From Streptomyces rapamycinicus NRRL 5491 (GTDB lineage Bacteria; Actinomycetota; Actinomycetes; Streptomycetales; Streptomycetaceae): a stretch of DNA of 64,000 nt. Positions 46,198 to 54,536 of the stretch are shown here, piece after piece. The translations under genes were made by a program, and so were the position numbers. The notes under the pieces are model-generated. The model was given only the letters and a program-made list of their open reading frames with translations. It was not told where the DNA came from and made no database searches. Each line of letters opens with the position of its first letter. Within the stretch, counting starts at the first letter, position 1. The stretch covers positions 4,836,001 to 4,900,000 of the forward strand of contig NZ_CP085193.1 of NCBI RefSeq assembly GCF_024298965.1, read 5' to 3'.

Positions 46198-49100
46198 ATG
46201 GGTGGGGTGGAGCCTTACGCGTGCGACGACGACCTGGCGTACCTGCGATTTCCGCATCTGCACGGCGACTTGCTGTGCTTCGCGGCCGAGGACGATCTGT
46301 GGGCCGCCCCGCTGACCGCCCCGGGCGAGCCACCCGGGCGAGCGTGGCGGCTGACCGTGGACCGTACCCGCGTCGGACCTCCCCGCTTCTCCCCCGACGG
46401 CTCCCAGATCGCGTTCACCACCTGGCGCAGCCTCGACCCGGAGATCTATCTCGTCCCCTCGGCCGGCGGCCCGGCCCGCCGGCTGACCTACTGGGGCAGT
46501 ACGGACGCCACGGTCCGCGGCTGGACCCCGCCGGACCAGGACGGCGCCTCCCAGATCCTCGCGGTCTCCTCCCATGAGCAGCCGTTCTCCCACTTCTCCT
46601 GGGCCTACAGCCTGCCCACCGACGGCAGCCCCGGCGGGCGGCTGCCCTGGGGGCCGGTGGCCGACCTCGCGGTGGCCGACCTCGACGGCGAGCGCCGCAC
46701 CCTGCTGCTCACCGGCAAGCCGCCGCACGAGCCCGCCACCTGGAAGCGCTACCGGGGCGGCGCCACGGGCCGGCTGTGGCTGCACGGCACCCGGCTCGTG
46801 GAGAAGCTGAACGGCCACCTGGACGCGGCGATGTTCGTCGGCGGCCGGATCGCCTTCCTCTCCGACCACGAGGGCATCGGCAACCTCTACTCCTGTCTGC
46901 CCGACGGCACCGATCTGCGCCGCCACACCGACCACGCCGACTTCTACGCCCGGCACGCCTCGACCGACGGCTCCCGCGTCGTCTACCAGTGCGCGGGCGA
47001 GCTGTGGCTGGTGGACGACCTGAGCCCGGACGGCGAGCCGCGCAAGCTGGACGTACGGCTCGGCGGCGCGCGCACCGGGCGGCGGCCCTACCAGGTGCCC
47101 GCCGCCTCGCACATCGACTCGCTGTCGGTGGACACCACCGGCCGGGCCAGCGCGGTGTGCGTCCGCGGCAGCCTGTACTGGCTCACCCACCGCGACGGCC
47201 CCGCCCGCACCCTCGCCGACACCCCGGGCGTCCGGGTGCGGCTGCCCGTGATGCTGGGCTCGACCGGCCGGGTCGCGTACCTCACCGACGCGGAGGGCGA
47301 GGACGCCATCGAGATAGCCCAGCTGCCCCGGGCCACCGGCCCCGCCGAGCCGCGCCGGCTGGCCGCCGGCCGGCTGGGCCGGGTGCACGAGCTGGAGCCC
47401 TCACCGGACGGCGACCTGCTCGCGGTCGCCGCGGGCGACGGGCGGCTGCTGCTGGTGGACACCTCCCCCGACGGGGACGGCGAGGTCACCGAGCTGATCC
47501 GGTCGGACAACGGCCCGGTGGGCGACCTGGCCTTCGCCCCCGACTCGGCCTGGCTCGCCTGGTCCCACCCCGGGATAGGGCGCACCCTGCGCTCCATCAA
47601 GATCGCGCGACTGGCCGACCGGACCACGGTGGATGTGACCAATGGGCGGTTCGAGGACGAGGAGCCGGTCTTCACCAGCGACGGCCGCTATCTCGCCTTC
47701 CTCTCCTGGCGCGGCTTCGACCCGGTCTACGACGTGCACACCGGCGACCTCTCCTTCCCGCTGGGCTGCCGCCCCTATCTCGTACCGCTGTCCTCCGCCA
47801 CCCCCTCGCCCTTCGCGCTGTCCCCCGAGGGGCGCCCGGCGGCGGGCGGTCTTGACCCGGACGTCAGCGGGGGCGAGGGCGACGGCGACGGCACGGTGAC
47901 GGTCGAGGTGGAGGGGCTGGCCAGCCGGGTCACGGCCTTCCCCGTCTCCGCGTCCAAGTACTCCTCGCTGAGCCCGGTCAGCGGCGGCGGCCTGGTGTGG
48001 CTGCGCTGGCCGATCTCGGGCGCGCTCGGCGAGACGTTCGCCAGCCCGGACGAGACCTCGAGCCGCCCCACCCTGGAACACTTCGACCTGGCGAAGGCCA
48101 AGCGCACCGAACTCACCGGTGAACTGGACTGGTTCGTGGTCAGCGGCGACGGCACCCGGCTGGTGGCCTACGACGACGGCGATCTGCGCGCGATGCCCGC
48201 CACCGAGTCCGGCGACAGCGACTCCACCGTCCACCTCGACATGCGGCGGATCCAGCACACCGCCGATCCGGCGGCCGAGTGGCGGCAGGCGTACGACGAG
48301 GCCGGGCGCATCACCCGCCACTACTACTGGGACCCGGGGATGTGCGGTGTCGACTGGGGCGGGGTGCTCGACCAGTACCGTCCGCTGGTCGAACGCGTCG
48401 CCTCGCCCGACGAGTTCGCCGATCTGCTCCGCGAGACCCTCGGCGAGCTGGGCACCTCGCACGCCTACGTCAGCGCCGCGCGGCGCAACGAGGGGCCGTC
48501 CCACTACCAGCGCCCCATCGGACTGCTCGGCGCCAACCTCACCCGCGCCAAGGACGGGCGGTGGACGGTGGCCCGCATCCTGCCCGGTGAGTCCTCCGAC
48601 TCCCGGGCCCGCTCACCGCTGGCCGGTCTGGGCATCCGGGACGGCGCCGTGCTCACCCATGTCGACGGGCGCCCGGTGGACCCGGTGGCCGGTCCCTATC
48701 CGCTGCTGACGGCCGCGGGCGGCACGACGGTGGAGCTGACCTTCGAGCCGCCGGACGGCGAGGGGCCGCCGCGCCGGGTCGCGGTCTCCCCACTGATCGA
48801 CGACCGGCCGCTGCGCTACCAGGACTGGGTCGCCCAGCGCCGGTCCGTGGTGCGGGAGTTGAGCGACGGGCGGTGCGGCTACCTCCACATCCCCGACATG
48901 GGCGGCTCCGGCTGGGCGCAGTTCAACCGCGATCTGCGCCGCGAGATGTCGCTGCCCGCGCTGATCGTGGACGTCCGGGGCAACGCGGGGGGCAACATCA
49001 GCGAACTGGTGGTGGAGAAGCTCACCCGCAAGGTCATGGGCTGGGACCTCACCCGCAACGCCCAGCCCGTGTCGTACTCCAGCAACGCGCCGCGCGGGCC

Positions 49101-49503
49101 GATCGTCGCGGTCGCCGACGAGGCGACCTCCTCCGACGGCGACATGATCACCGCAGCCTTCAAGATCCAGGGCATCGGGCCGGTGGTGGGGCTGCGCACC
49201 TGGGGCGGGGTGGTCGGGATGACCGGCCGTCACCGCCTCGGCGACGGCACGTCGATCACGGTGCCGATGAACGCCGCGTGGTTCGACGCCTACCGCTGGG
49301 GCGTGGAGAACCACGGTGTGGAGCCGGACATCGAGGCGCCGCGCTCCCCCGTGGACTGGGCGGAGGGCCGCCATCCGCAACTGGGGGTCGCCGTCCGTAC
49401 GGCACTCGATCTGCTGGAGCGGCATCCGGCCGCGACCCCACCGGACTACTCGGACGTCCCCGACCTCCGCCGCCCCCAACTCCCGCCGCGCAACGGGAAC
49501 TGA
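46198..49503 (+). CDS. tri1: tricorn protease homologue
   Basis: An 1101-residue protein with the full tricorn layout. It has a six-bladed then a seven-bladed beta-propeller (about 1-680, WD40/TolB-like repeats such as RFSPDGSQIAFTTWRS), a C1 helical part, a PDZ domain (about 775-865) and the S41 peptidase domain. The catalytic His is H755 (GELGTSHAYV) and the Ser is S979 (DEATSSDGDM). It degrades peptides downstream of the proteasome. No signal peptide is present. TAGCTC ends six bases before the ATG with no ribosome site, so the start may be leaderless. Confidence 0.95.
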   Translation: MGGVEPYACDDDLAYLRFPHLHGDLLCFAAEDDLWAAPLTAPGEPPGRAWRLTVDRTRVGPPRFSPDGSQIAFTTWRSLDPEIYLVPSAGGPARRLTYWGSTDATVRGWTPPDQDGASQILAVSSHEQPFSHFSWAYSLPTDGSPGGRLPWGPVADLAVADLDGERRTLLLTGKPPHEPATWKRYRGGATGRLWLHGTRLVEKLNGHLDAAMFVGGRIAFLSDHEGIGNLYSCLPDGTDLRRHTDHADFYARHASTDGSRVVYQCAGELWLVDDLSPDGEPRKLDVRLGGARTGRRPYQVPAASHIDSLSVDTTGRASAVCVRGSLYWLTHRDGPARTLADTPGVRVRLPVMLGSTGRVAYLTDAEGEDAIEIAQLPRATGPAEPRRLAAGRLGRVHELEPSPDGDLLAVAAGDGRLLLVDTSPDGDGEVTELIRSDNGPVGDLAFAPDSAWLAWSHPGIGRTLRSIKIARLADRTTVDVTNGRFEDEEPVFTSDGRYLAFLSWRGFDPVYDVHTGDLSFPLGCRPYLVPLSSATPSPFALSPEGRPAAGGLDPDVSGGEGDGDGTVTVEVEGLASRVTAFPVSASKYSSLSPVSGGGLVWLRWPISGALGETFASPDETSSRPTLEHFDLAKAKRTELTGELDWFVVSGDGTRLVAYDDGDLRAMPATESGDSDSTVHLDMRRIQHTADPAAEWRQAYDEAGRITRHYYWDPGMCGVDWGGVLDQYRPLVERVASPDEFADLLRETLGELGTSHAYVSAARRNEGPSHYQRPIGLLGANLTRAKDGRWTVARILPGESSDSRARSPLAGLGIRDGAVLTHVDGRPVDPVAGPYPLLTAAGGTTVELTFEPPDGEGPPRRVAVSPLIDDRPLRYQDWVAQRRSVVRELSDGRCGYLHIPDMGGSGWAQFNRDLRREMSLPALIVDVRGNAGGNISELVVEKLTRKVMGWDLTRNAQPVSYSSNAPRGPIVAVADEATSSDGDMITAAFKIQGIGPVVGLRTWGGVVGMTGRHRLGDGTSITVPMNAAWFDAYRWGVENHGVEPDIEAPRSPVDWAEGRHPQLGVAVRTALDLLERHPAATPPDYSDVPDLRRPQLPPRNGN

Positions 49504-49515
49504 GGGTGTGGGTGC

Positions 49516-49555
49516 AGGGGTGTATCCCCATGATCAATCATGGGGATACACCCCT
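49516..49555. terminator. 19-bp perfect bidirectional terminator
   Basis: AGGGGTGTATCCCCATGAT (49516-49534) pairs perfectly with 49537-49555 around CA. It sits between the rightward tricorn gene and the leftward small gene, so it can serve both. Confidence 0.9.
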
Positions 49556-49581
49556 CCCGCCCTATGTGCCGCCTCTGTGCG

Positions 49582-49887
49582 TCACATCTCCTCGAAGGGC
49601 TCCTGGTCCATCGTCTCGTCGCCCATGCCCGGCTGACGGCGCTCACGGCCCATCCGCTGGGACTGCCCGTGAGCCTCCGGCCGGTCCTGCTGGCCACGGC
49701 GCTGCTCCTGCCCCGGTTCCCGGCGGGAGCGCTCCTCCATCCGCTCACCGGACTGCATGCGCTCAGCCGACTGCATGCGTTCACCGGACTGCGGCTGCTG
49801 ACCGCGCCGCGGCTCCTGGCTCCGCCCGCCCTGCTGCTTCCGCCTGGCCTGCTGAGCCTTCTCGTTCGACTGGTCCTTGGGGCCCAT
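49582..49887 (-). CDS. small, highly hydrophilic R/Q/E-rich protein
   Basis: A 101-residue protein made mostly of R, Q, E, G and S, with no hydrophobic core and three near-identical six-residue units (QSGERM, QSAERM, QSGERM). It is probably disordered. GAGGAG lies six bases before the ATG at 49887, and the gene ends just before the shared terminator, supporting a real gene. No family is recognised; stress-type hydrophilins look similar in composition. Confidence 0.65.
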   Translation of the reverse strand: MGPKDQSNEKAQQARRKQQGGRSQEPRRGQQPQSGERMQSAERMQSGERMEERSRREPGQEQRRGQQDRPEAHGQSQRMGRERRQPGMGDETMDQEPFEEM

Positions 49888-50006
49888 GTGTCACTCCTCA
49901 TCGGGTGAATGGCGTCGGGCCCGACAAGAGTTACATGCACTGACTTTCTGCGCATTCCGGACCGGAGGGACCGAAGAAAGCCCAGGTCAGCACGGTTGAC
50001 GGAGCG

Positions 50007-50921
50007 TTACCGGTGACGCTCCGTGTCCGCAGCGCCCGCCGTGCGCGCCTTCTCGTCCGCCGCGCCGCCCTCGCCCACCAGACCGCCCCGCGCCTCCCGG
50101 GTCGCCGCCAGCCGCGGCTCGGCGCGGCGCATCTCGCGCCGCCCCACGGCGTGGATGAACGCGGGCAGATAGCCGCGCATCGACTGCATACCGCGCAGCC
50201 ACCACTGCGCGTACACATGCGCCGACCGGCGCTCGATGCCCGCCACCAGCCGGTCCACCGCCGGGCCCAGCGGATAGGTGCGGCCCGCGGGCCAGGGCAG
50301 CCGCTGCCGCAGCTCACGCATCACCTCGTCCCGGTCGGCGCCGCGCACCATATCGGTGTCCGTCCAGCTCAGATAGCCCACGCCGACCCGGACCCCACGG
50401 TGGCCCACCTCGGCCCGCAGACTGTGGGCGAACGCCTCGACCCCGGACTTGGACGCGCAGTACGCCGTCATCATGGGCGCGGGCGCGATCGCGGCCAGCG
50501 AGGCGATCTGCAGCAGATAGCCGCGGCTGGCGGTCAGCGCGGGCAGGAAGGCGCGGGCCGTGGTGGCGCTGCCCAGCAGATTGACCTCGATCACCCGCCG
50601 CCAGGCCGTCTCATCGGTGTCGAGGAACGGACCGGCCTGGGCCACTCCCGCGTTGGCACAGACGATGTCCACCGCGCCGAACCGCTCCACGACCTCCTCC
50701 GCCACCCGCGCCATCGCCTCGGCGTCGGTGACATCGGCGTGCCAGCAGGCGGAGTCGGTGGGCAGCCGCTCCGAGACCCGCTTCAGCTCCTCGGGTTCCA
50801 GGCCCACCAGCGCGACCTTCGCGCCGCGTGCGGAGAGCTTGCGGGCGAGCAACTCGCCGACGCCCCGCGCCGCGCCCGTCACCACCGCGACCTGGCCCTC
50901 AAGACCCCTGCGCGCACTCAT
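50007..50921 (-). CDS. SDR-family oxidoreductase, third gene of the monooxygenase operon
   Basis: A 304-residue short-chain dehydrogenase. VVTGAARGVGELLARKL is the cofactor loop, CANAGVAQAGP matches the NNAG position, and LQIASLAA with YCASKSGVEA gives the Ser and YxxxK. The C-terminal extension (about 235-304) is positively charged and alanine-rich. Its ATG overlaps the hydrolase stop (ATGA), so it is third in the monooxygenase-hydrolase-SDR operon. The likely substrate is a hydrophobic alcohol or ketone. Confidence 0.9.
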   Translation of the reverse strand: MSARRGLEGQVAVVTGAARGVGELLARKLSARGAKVALVGLEPEELKRVSERLPTDSACWHADVTDAEAMARVAEEVVERFGAVDIVCANAGVAQAGPFLDTDETAWRRVIEVNLLGSATTARAFLPALTASRGYLLQIASLAAIAPAPMMTAYCASKSGVEAFAHSLRAEVGHRGVRVGVGYLSWTDTDMVRGADRDEVMRELRQRLPWPAGRTYPLGPAVDRLVAGIERRSAHVYAQWWLRGMQSMRGYLPAFIHAVGRREMRRAEPRLAATREARGGLVGEGGAADEKARTAGAADTERHR

Positions 50922-51976
50922 GCCGTCTGCTCCTTCGCTGCCACTGCCGGGGATTCCTGAGAAGTGGGCTGGGATTCCTGAGAAGTGGGGTGGGATTCCT
51001 GAGAAGTGGGGTGGGATTCCTGAGAAGTAGGGTGGGGTTCCTGGGACGTTGTGAGATCGGTTTCCCGGGCCGTCCCGTACTCCTCGACCAGGCCGCGGAT
51101 CACCCCGGTGACCGCCTCAGGATCCTCCAGCGGGGTCATATGGCCGAGCCCCGGGAGCTCGGTGAGGCCGGTGCAGTGCGGCAGCGCGGCGGCGAGGGCG
51201 TGGGCGTGCTCGGGCGGGGTGAGCCGGTCGGCGGTGCCGACGATGACGGCCGTGGGCACGGCCAGTTGACCGACCCGCGCGTCCAGTTCGAGGTCGGCCA
51301 GGACCCGGCCCCATCCGGCGCGTACGACGCGGGGGCAGGCGTGCAGGATCCGCGCGGCCACGTCCACCGTGGCCGGATCGGTGCCGGGGCCCATCGCGAC
51401 GTACCGCACCAGCCGCTTGGCGAGCGGGGTGACCGGGCCCAGCGGGGCGCGTGAGCCGAGCAGCAGGCGGTGCACCCGCGCCCGTGCCCGCGGGGAGCGC
51501 AGCGGCACCACCCGCGACCGCTCCATCAGCCGTGAGGCACCGGTGCTGCACAGCACCGCGGCGGCCGCGCGCTCGCGCAGCATGGGACGGTCGGCCGCGG
51601 CGATCAGCGTCATCGCCCCCATGGAGTGGCCCGCCAGGACGGCCCGCCGACCGGGCGGAATGGTCGCTTCCAGCACCGCCACCAGGTCGTCGGCCAAGGC
51701 GTGGGGGCTGTAGCCGCCGGGTCCCGGGGCGGGGCTGCGGCCATGGCCGCGCTGGTCGTAGAGGATCACCCGGTGGTCGGCCGAGAGGGCGCGCAACACC
51801 GGCGCCCAGAAGGCCGTGGAGCAGACCCAGCCGTGCGCGAGCACGACGGCCGGGGCGTCCTCGGGGCCGTGCAGCTCCGTATGGATCCGGCTCCCGTCGG
51901 CCGAGACGACCGTCAGCTCGCGCTCCGGCGGGGGCGGTGCGTACGGCCCCGAGGGCTTGGAAGGAGCCCGCCTCAC
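50918..51976 (-). CDS. alpha/beta hydrolase with C-terminal heptad repeat tail
   Basis: A 352-residue hydrolase. VVLAHGWVCSTAFW carries the oxyanion HG, VLAGHSMGAMTLI the nucleophile Ser (GHSMG), VIVGTADRLTPPEHA the acid and LPGLGHMTPLEDP the catalytic His. The last about 45 residues are five TSQESHP-like heptads, encoded by 21-bp tandem repeats and outside the fold. The GTG at 51976 overlaps the monooxygenase stop (GTGA). An ester from Baeyer-Villiger oxidation is a natural substrate for such a neighbour. Confidence 0.9.
   Translation of the reverse strand: MRRAPSKPSGPYAPPPPERELTVVSADGSRIHTELHGPEDAPAVVLAHGWVCSTAFWAPVLRALSADHRVILYDQRGHGRSPAPGPGGYSPHALADDLVAVLEATIPPGRRAVLAGHSMGAMTLIAAADRPMLRERAAAAVLCSTGASRLMERSRVVPLRSPRARARVHRLLLGSRAPLGPVTPLAKRLVRYVAMGPGTDPATVDVAARILHACPRVVRAGWGRVLADLELDARVGQLAVPTAVIVGTADRLTPPEHAHALAAALPHCTGLTELPGLGHMTPLEDPEAVTGVIRGLVEEYGTARETDLTTSQEPHPTSQESHPTSQESHPTSQESQPTSQESPAVAAKEQTA
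50950..51054. repeat. five 21-bp tandem repeats at the 3' end of the hydrolase gene
   Basis: The unit gggattcctgagaagtgggg (plus one base) begins at 50950, 50971, 50992, 51013 and 51034. It is in frame and encodes TSQESHP heptads. The array ends 29 bp before the hydrolase stop codon. Confidence 0.9.
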
Positions 51977-53502
51977 CGCGACCCCCTCCCCGCACCGGCC
52001 GTGGACACCGTGGCCTTGACCGGCCCGGTGCGCGGCCGCACCACCGTGTACTCGGCGAGGTCCACGCGCCGGGTGACCCTCCTCAGCTCGGACGTCGTCC
52101 CGGGCCACAGCGTGGTGTTGCGCCCGTTGTCGAGGTACCAGCTGTCGCAACCTCCGGTGTTCCACACCGTGCGTTCCATCCTTTCCTGGATCATGTCGGT
52201 GTACGCGCGCACCGCCGACGGCCGGGCGTCCAGCGCGACCTTGCCGCCGAGGGTGTCCAACTGGCGCAGATAGTCGGCCATATAGGCCAGCTGCGCCTCT
52301 ATGACGAGGATCATCGAGCTGTTCCCGAGGCCGGTGTTGGGCCCGATGATGGTCAGGAAGTTGGGGAAGCCCGCGGGGGTGGTGCCGCGCAGCGCCTCCA
52401 TCCCGCCCTTCCACTCCTCGGCGAGCGTCGTCCCGCGCGCCCCGGTCACCCGCTGGGCTATGGGGACGTCGGTCACATGGAAGCCGGTGCCGAAGATGAT
52501 CACGTCGGCCTCGGTCTCGGTGCCGTCGGCACCGACCAGAGTGGCGCCGCGCACCTCCTTCAACCCCGTCGGGACCACGTCCACATGCGGCTGGGCGAGC
52601 GCCGGATAATAGTCGTTGGAGAGCAGGATGCGCTTGCAGCCGATGCGGTAGTCGGGAGTCAGCGCCGCCCGCAGCCCCGGGTCCTTGACCGCCCGTCGCA
52701 TATGGGCGCGGGCCAGCCGCTCCACGAACCGCATCTCGCCCGGCCGTTTGGTGAAGGCCCCGACCTGCAGCTCCCGGATGCCCCACAGCACCCCGCGGCG
52801 CAGCGACCGGGTGGCCGGGATCTTCGAGTGCATCCATCGCTCGAGGCCGCTGATCCGGCGGTCCATCCGCGGCAGCACCCAGGGCGGGGTGCGCTGGAAG
52901 AGGGCGAGCCGGCCGACCTCACGCTGGATCGCGGGGACGATCTGGATGGCCGAGGCACCGGTGCCGATCATCGCCACCCGCTTGCCGCGCAGATCGGTGG
53001 TGTGGTCCCAGCGCGCGGAGTGGAAGACGGCACCGGGGAAGCCGTCGAGCCCCGGGATGTCCGGGATCCGGGGGTCGGCGAGCGGACCGGTGGCGCTGAC
53101 CACCACATCGGCGGTCAGCGAGCCCCGCGCCGTCTCCACCTCCCAGTGCACCGCCTCGGTGTCCCAGCGCAGGGACCGCACCTCGGCGCCGAAGCGCAGG
53201 TGCGGCCGCAGCCCGAAGGTGTCGGCGACCCGCTCCAGATAGGCGCGGATATGGGGCTGACCGGAGAAGTTCCGGGGCCAGTCGGGGTTGGGCGCGAAGG
53301 AGAAGGAGTACAGATGCGACGGGACATCGCAGGCGCAGCCCGGATAGGTGTTGTCCCGCCAGGCGCCGCCGACCGCGTCCGCCCGCTCCAGCACCACGAA
53401 GTCCGTGATGCCCGCGCGGCGCAGCCGCACCGCCGCCCCCAGCCCGCCGAACCCGGCCCCGATCACCGCCACCCGTACATGCTCATGCGTCAGCCCAGCC
53501 AT
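51973..53502 (-). CDS. flavin-containing (Baeyer-Villiger type) monooxygenase
   Basis: A 509-residue FAD/NADPH monooxygenase. VAVIGAGFGGLGAAVRLRRA is the FAD loop, FPGAVFHSARWDH is the Baeyer-Villiger fingerprint (FxGxxxHxxxW with D), and VAMIGTGASAIQIVPAI the NADPH loop. YPGCACDVPSHLYSFSF is common to the family. The ATG at 53502 follows GGAAGG. It heads a three-gene operon with a hydrolase and an SDR, so a ketone could be converted to an ester, cleaved and the alcohol oxidised. The actual substrate is unknown. Confidence 0.93.
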   Translation of the reverse strand: MAGLTHEHVRVAVIGAGFGGLGAAVRLRRAGITDFVVLERADAVGGAWRDNTYPGCACDVPSHLYSFSFAPNPDWPRNFSGQPHIRAYLERVADTFGLRPHLRFGAEVRSLRWDTEAVHWEVETARGSLTADVVVSATGPLADPRIPDIPGLDGFPGAVFHSARWDHTTDLRGKRVAMIGTGASAIQIVPAIQREVGRLALFQRTPPWVLPRMDRRISGLERWMHSKIPATRSLRRGVLWGIRELQVGAFTKRPGEMRFVERLARAHMRRAVKDPGLRAALTPDYRIGCKRILLSNDYYPALAQPHVDVVPTGLKEVRGATLVGADGTETEADVIIFGTGFHVTDVPIAQRVTGARGTTLAEEWKGGMEALRGTTPAGFPNFLTIIGPNTGLGNSSMILVIEAQLAYMADYLRQLDTLGGKVALDARPSAVRAYTDMIQERMERTVWNTGGCDSWYLDNGRNTTLWPGTTSELRRVTRRVDLAEYTVVRPRTGPVKATVSTAGAGRGSR

Positions 53503-53532
53503 GCCGCCGCCTTCCACGAACGCGAATACGAC

Positions 53533-53554
53533 CGTGCCAGCAATCACTGGCACG
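53533..53554. promoter_or_regulatory. 8+6+8 inverted repeat at the monooxygenase start
   Basis: CGTGCCAG at 53533-53540 and CTGGCACG at 53547-53554 flank caatca. It is 31 bp upstream of the monooxygenase ATG, where a repressor would block elongation or initiation. Confidence 0.5.
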
Positions 53555-53575
53555 ATGGGAGCGTAGGACAGGGAT

Positions 53576-53589
53576 CTACCAAGCGGTAG
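53576..53589. promoter_or_regulatory. CTACC-N4-GGTAG palindrome, candidate MerR site
   Basis: CTACC-AAGC-GGTAG lies between the divergent monooxygenase and MerR genes. Read leftward, CTACCG and TACGCT would form a promoter with 18-bp spacing that the palindrome overlaps, the geometry used by MerR proteins. Confidence 0.5.
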
Positions 53590-53651
53590 GGGCTGTGGAT
53601 AACGAAGTTACCGGCGGTCGCACCCGACCGGCCGCGGCATGGGCTTCGGCA

Positions 53652-53657
53652 TAGGCT
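53652..53657 (+). promoter_or_regulatory. -10 box of the MerR gene, leaderless
   Basis: TAGGCT ends six bases before the GTG at 53664. There is no ribosome site, so a leaderless message is likely. Confidence 0.5.
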
Positions 53658-53663
53658 TCCCTC

Positions 53664-54404
53664 GTGGCGACGAGCGAAGCGGACGAGGTACGCGAGTACC
53701 GCATGGCGGAACTGGCCGAGAAGGCCGGGATCACCGTGCGCACCCTGCGCTTCTACCGGGAGCGCAAGCTGCTCCCACCGCCGCGCCGCGAGGGCCGGAT
53801 CGCCTGGTACGACGACCACCATCTGGCCCGGCTGCGGACGATCGCGGCGCTGCTGGAGCGCGGCCACACCCTCGGCGGGATCGCCGAACTGCTCGCCGCC
53901 TTCGAAAGCGGCCGCCGGGACGTCGGCGAGCTGCTCGGGCTGCCCGGCACCGCCGCCTCCTGGCCCGCGGAGACCCCGGTCCGGCTCCGGCCCGAGGCGC
54001 TCGCGGACTACTTCCAGGGCGAGGTCACCCCGGAGAACCTCAGCACCTCACTCGACCTCGGCTACCTGGCCGTCGACGGCGACGAGATCGTCCACCTCAG
54101 CCGCCGCCTGCTGGACGTCTCACACACCCTGGTCGAACAGGGCGTCCCGCTGGCCGCCGTGCTCGGCGCGGCGCGCGAGGTGCGTGAGCATGTGGACGCG
54201 ATCGCCGAGACCTTCGTCACACTGCTGCGCGCCCATGTGCTGGCGGACGCCGTGGAGCGCGGCGAGGACGTCGGCGAGACCGTGGAGCGGCTGCGGCCAC
54301 TGGCGACGAGCGTGGTGGACGCCGAGCTGACGATGGCCATGAACCGCCGGATGCGGGCGGAGCTGGGCGAGGCGCCGCCCAGGGGCCACTCCGGCGATCA
54401 GTGA
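53664..54404 (+). CDS. MerR-family regulator
   Basis: A 246-residue protein. The winged helix-turn-helix is at about 13-82 (MAELAEKAGITVRTLRFYRE and the second helix block RLRTIAALLERGHTLGGIAE). The long C-terminal region has no metal-binding cysteines, so it senses something other than a thiophilic metal. It is divergent from the Baeyer-Villiger operon, with two palindromes between, so it probably controls that operon. Its stop (54402-54404) lies in the first unit of a tandem repeat. Confidence 0.9.
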   Translation: MATSEADEVREYRMAELAEKAGITVRTLRFYRERKLLPPPRREGRIAWYDDHHLARLRTIAALLERGHTLGGIAELLAAFESGRRDVGELLGLPGTAASWPAETPVRLRPEALADYFQGEVTPENLSTSLDLGYLAVDGDEIVHLSRRLLDVSHTLVEQGVPLAAVLGAAREVREHVDAIAETFVTLLRAHVLADAVERGEDVGETVERLRPLATSVVDAELTMAMNRRMRAELGEAPPRGHSGDQ

Positions 54405-54518
54405 GCCCGCGGAGCCGGTGGGCCCGCGAGCCGGTGAGCCTGCGGAGGCCGGTGAGCCCGCAGGCCGGTGAGCCTGCGGAGGCCGGTGAGCTCGCGGAGG
54501 CCAGCGAACCCACAGGAC
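54399..54518. repeat. seven 16-18-bp tandem units bridging two convergent stop codons
   Basis: Units resemble CGGTGAGCCTGCGGAGGC. The first (54399-54415) contains the MerR stop TGA. A further match, CAGTGAGCC at 54538-54546, overlaps the complement of the exoA stop (54537-54539). Confidence 0.85.
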
Positions 54519-54536
54519 CGCCGTCCCCCGCGAACC

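Noticed and set aside
51451..53589. A 712-residue rightward open frame over the monooxygenase
   Set aside because: It is antisense to the Baeyer-Villiger enzyme and hydrolase, and has no domain.
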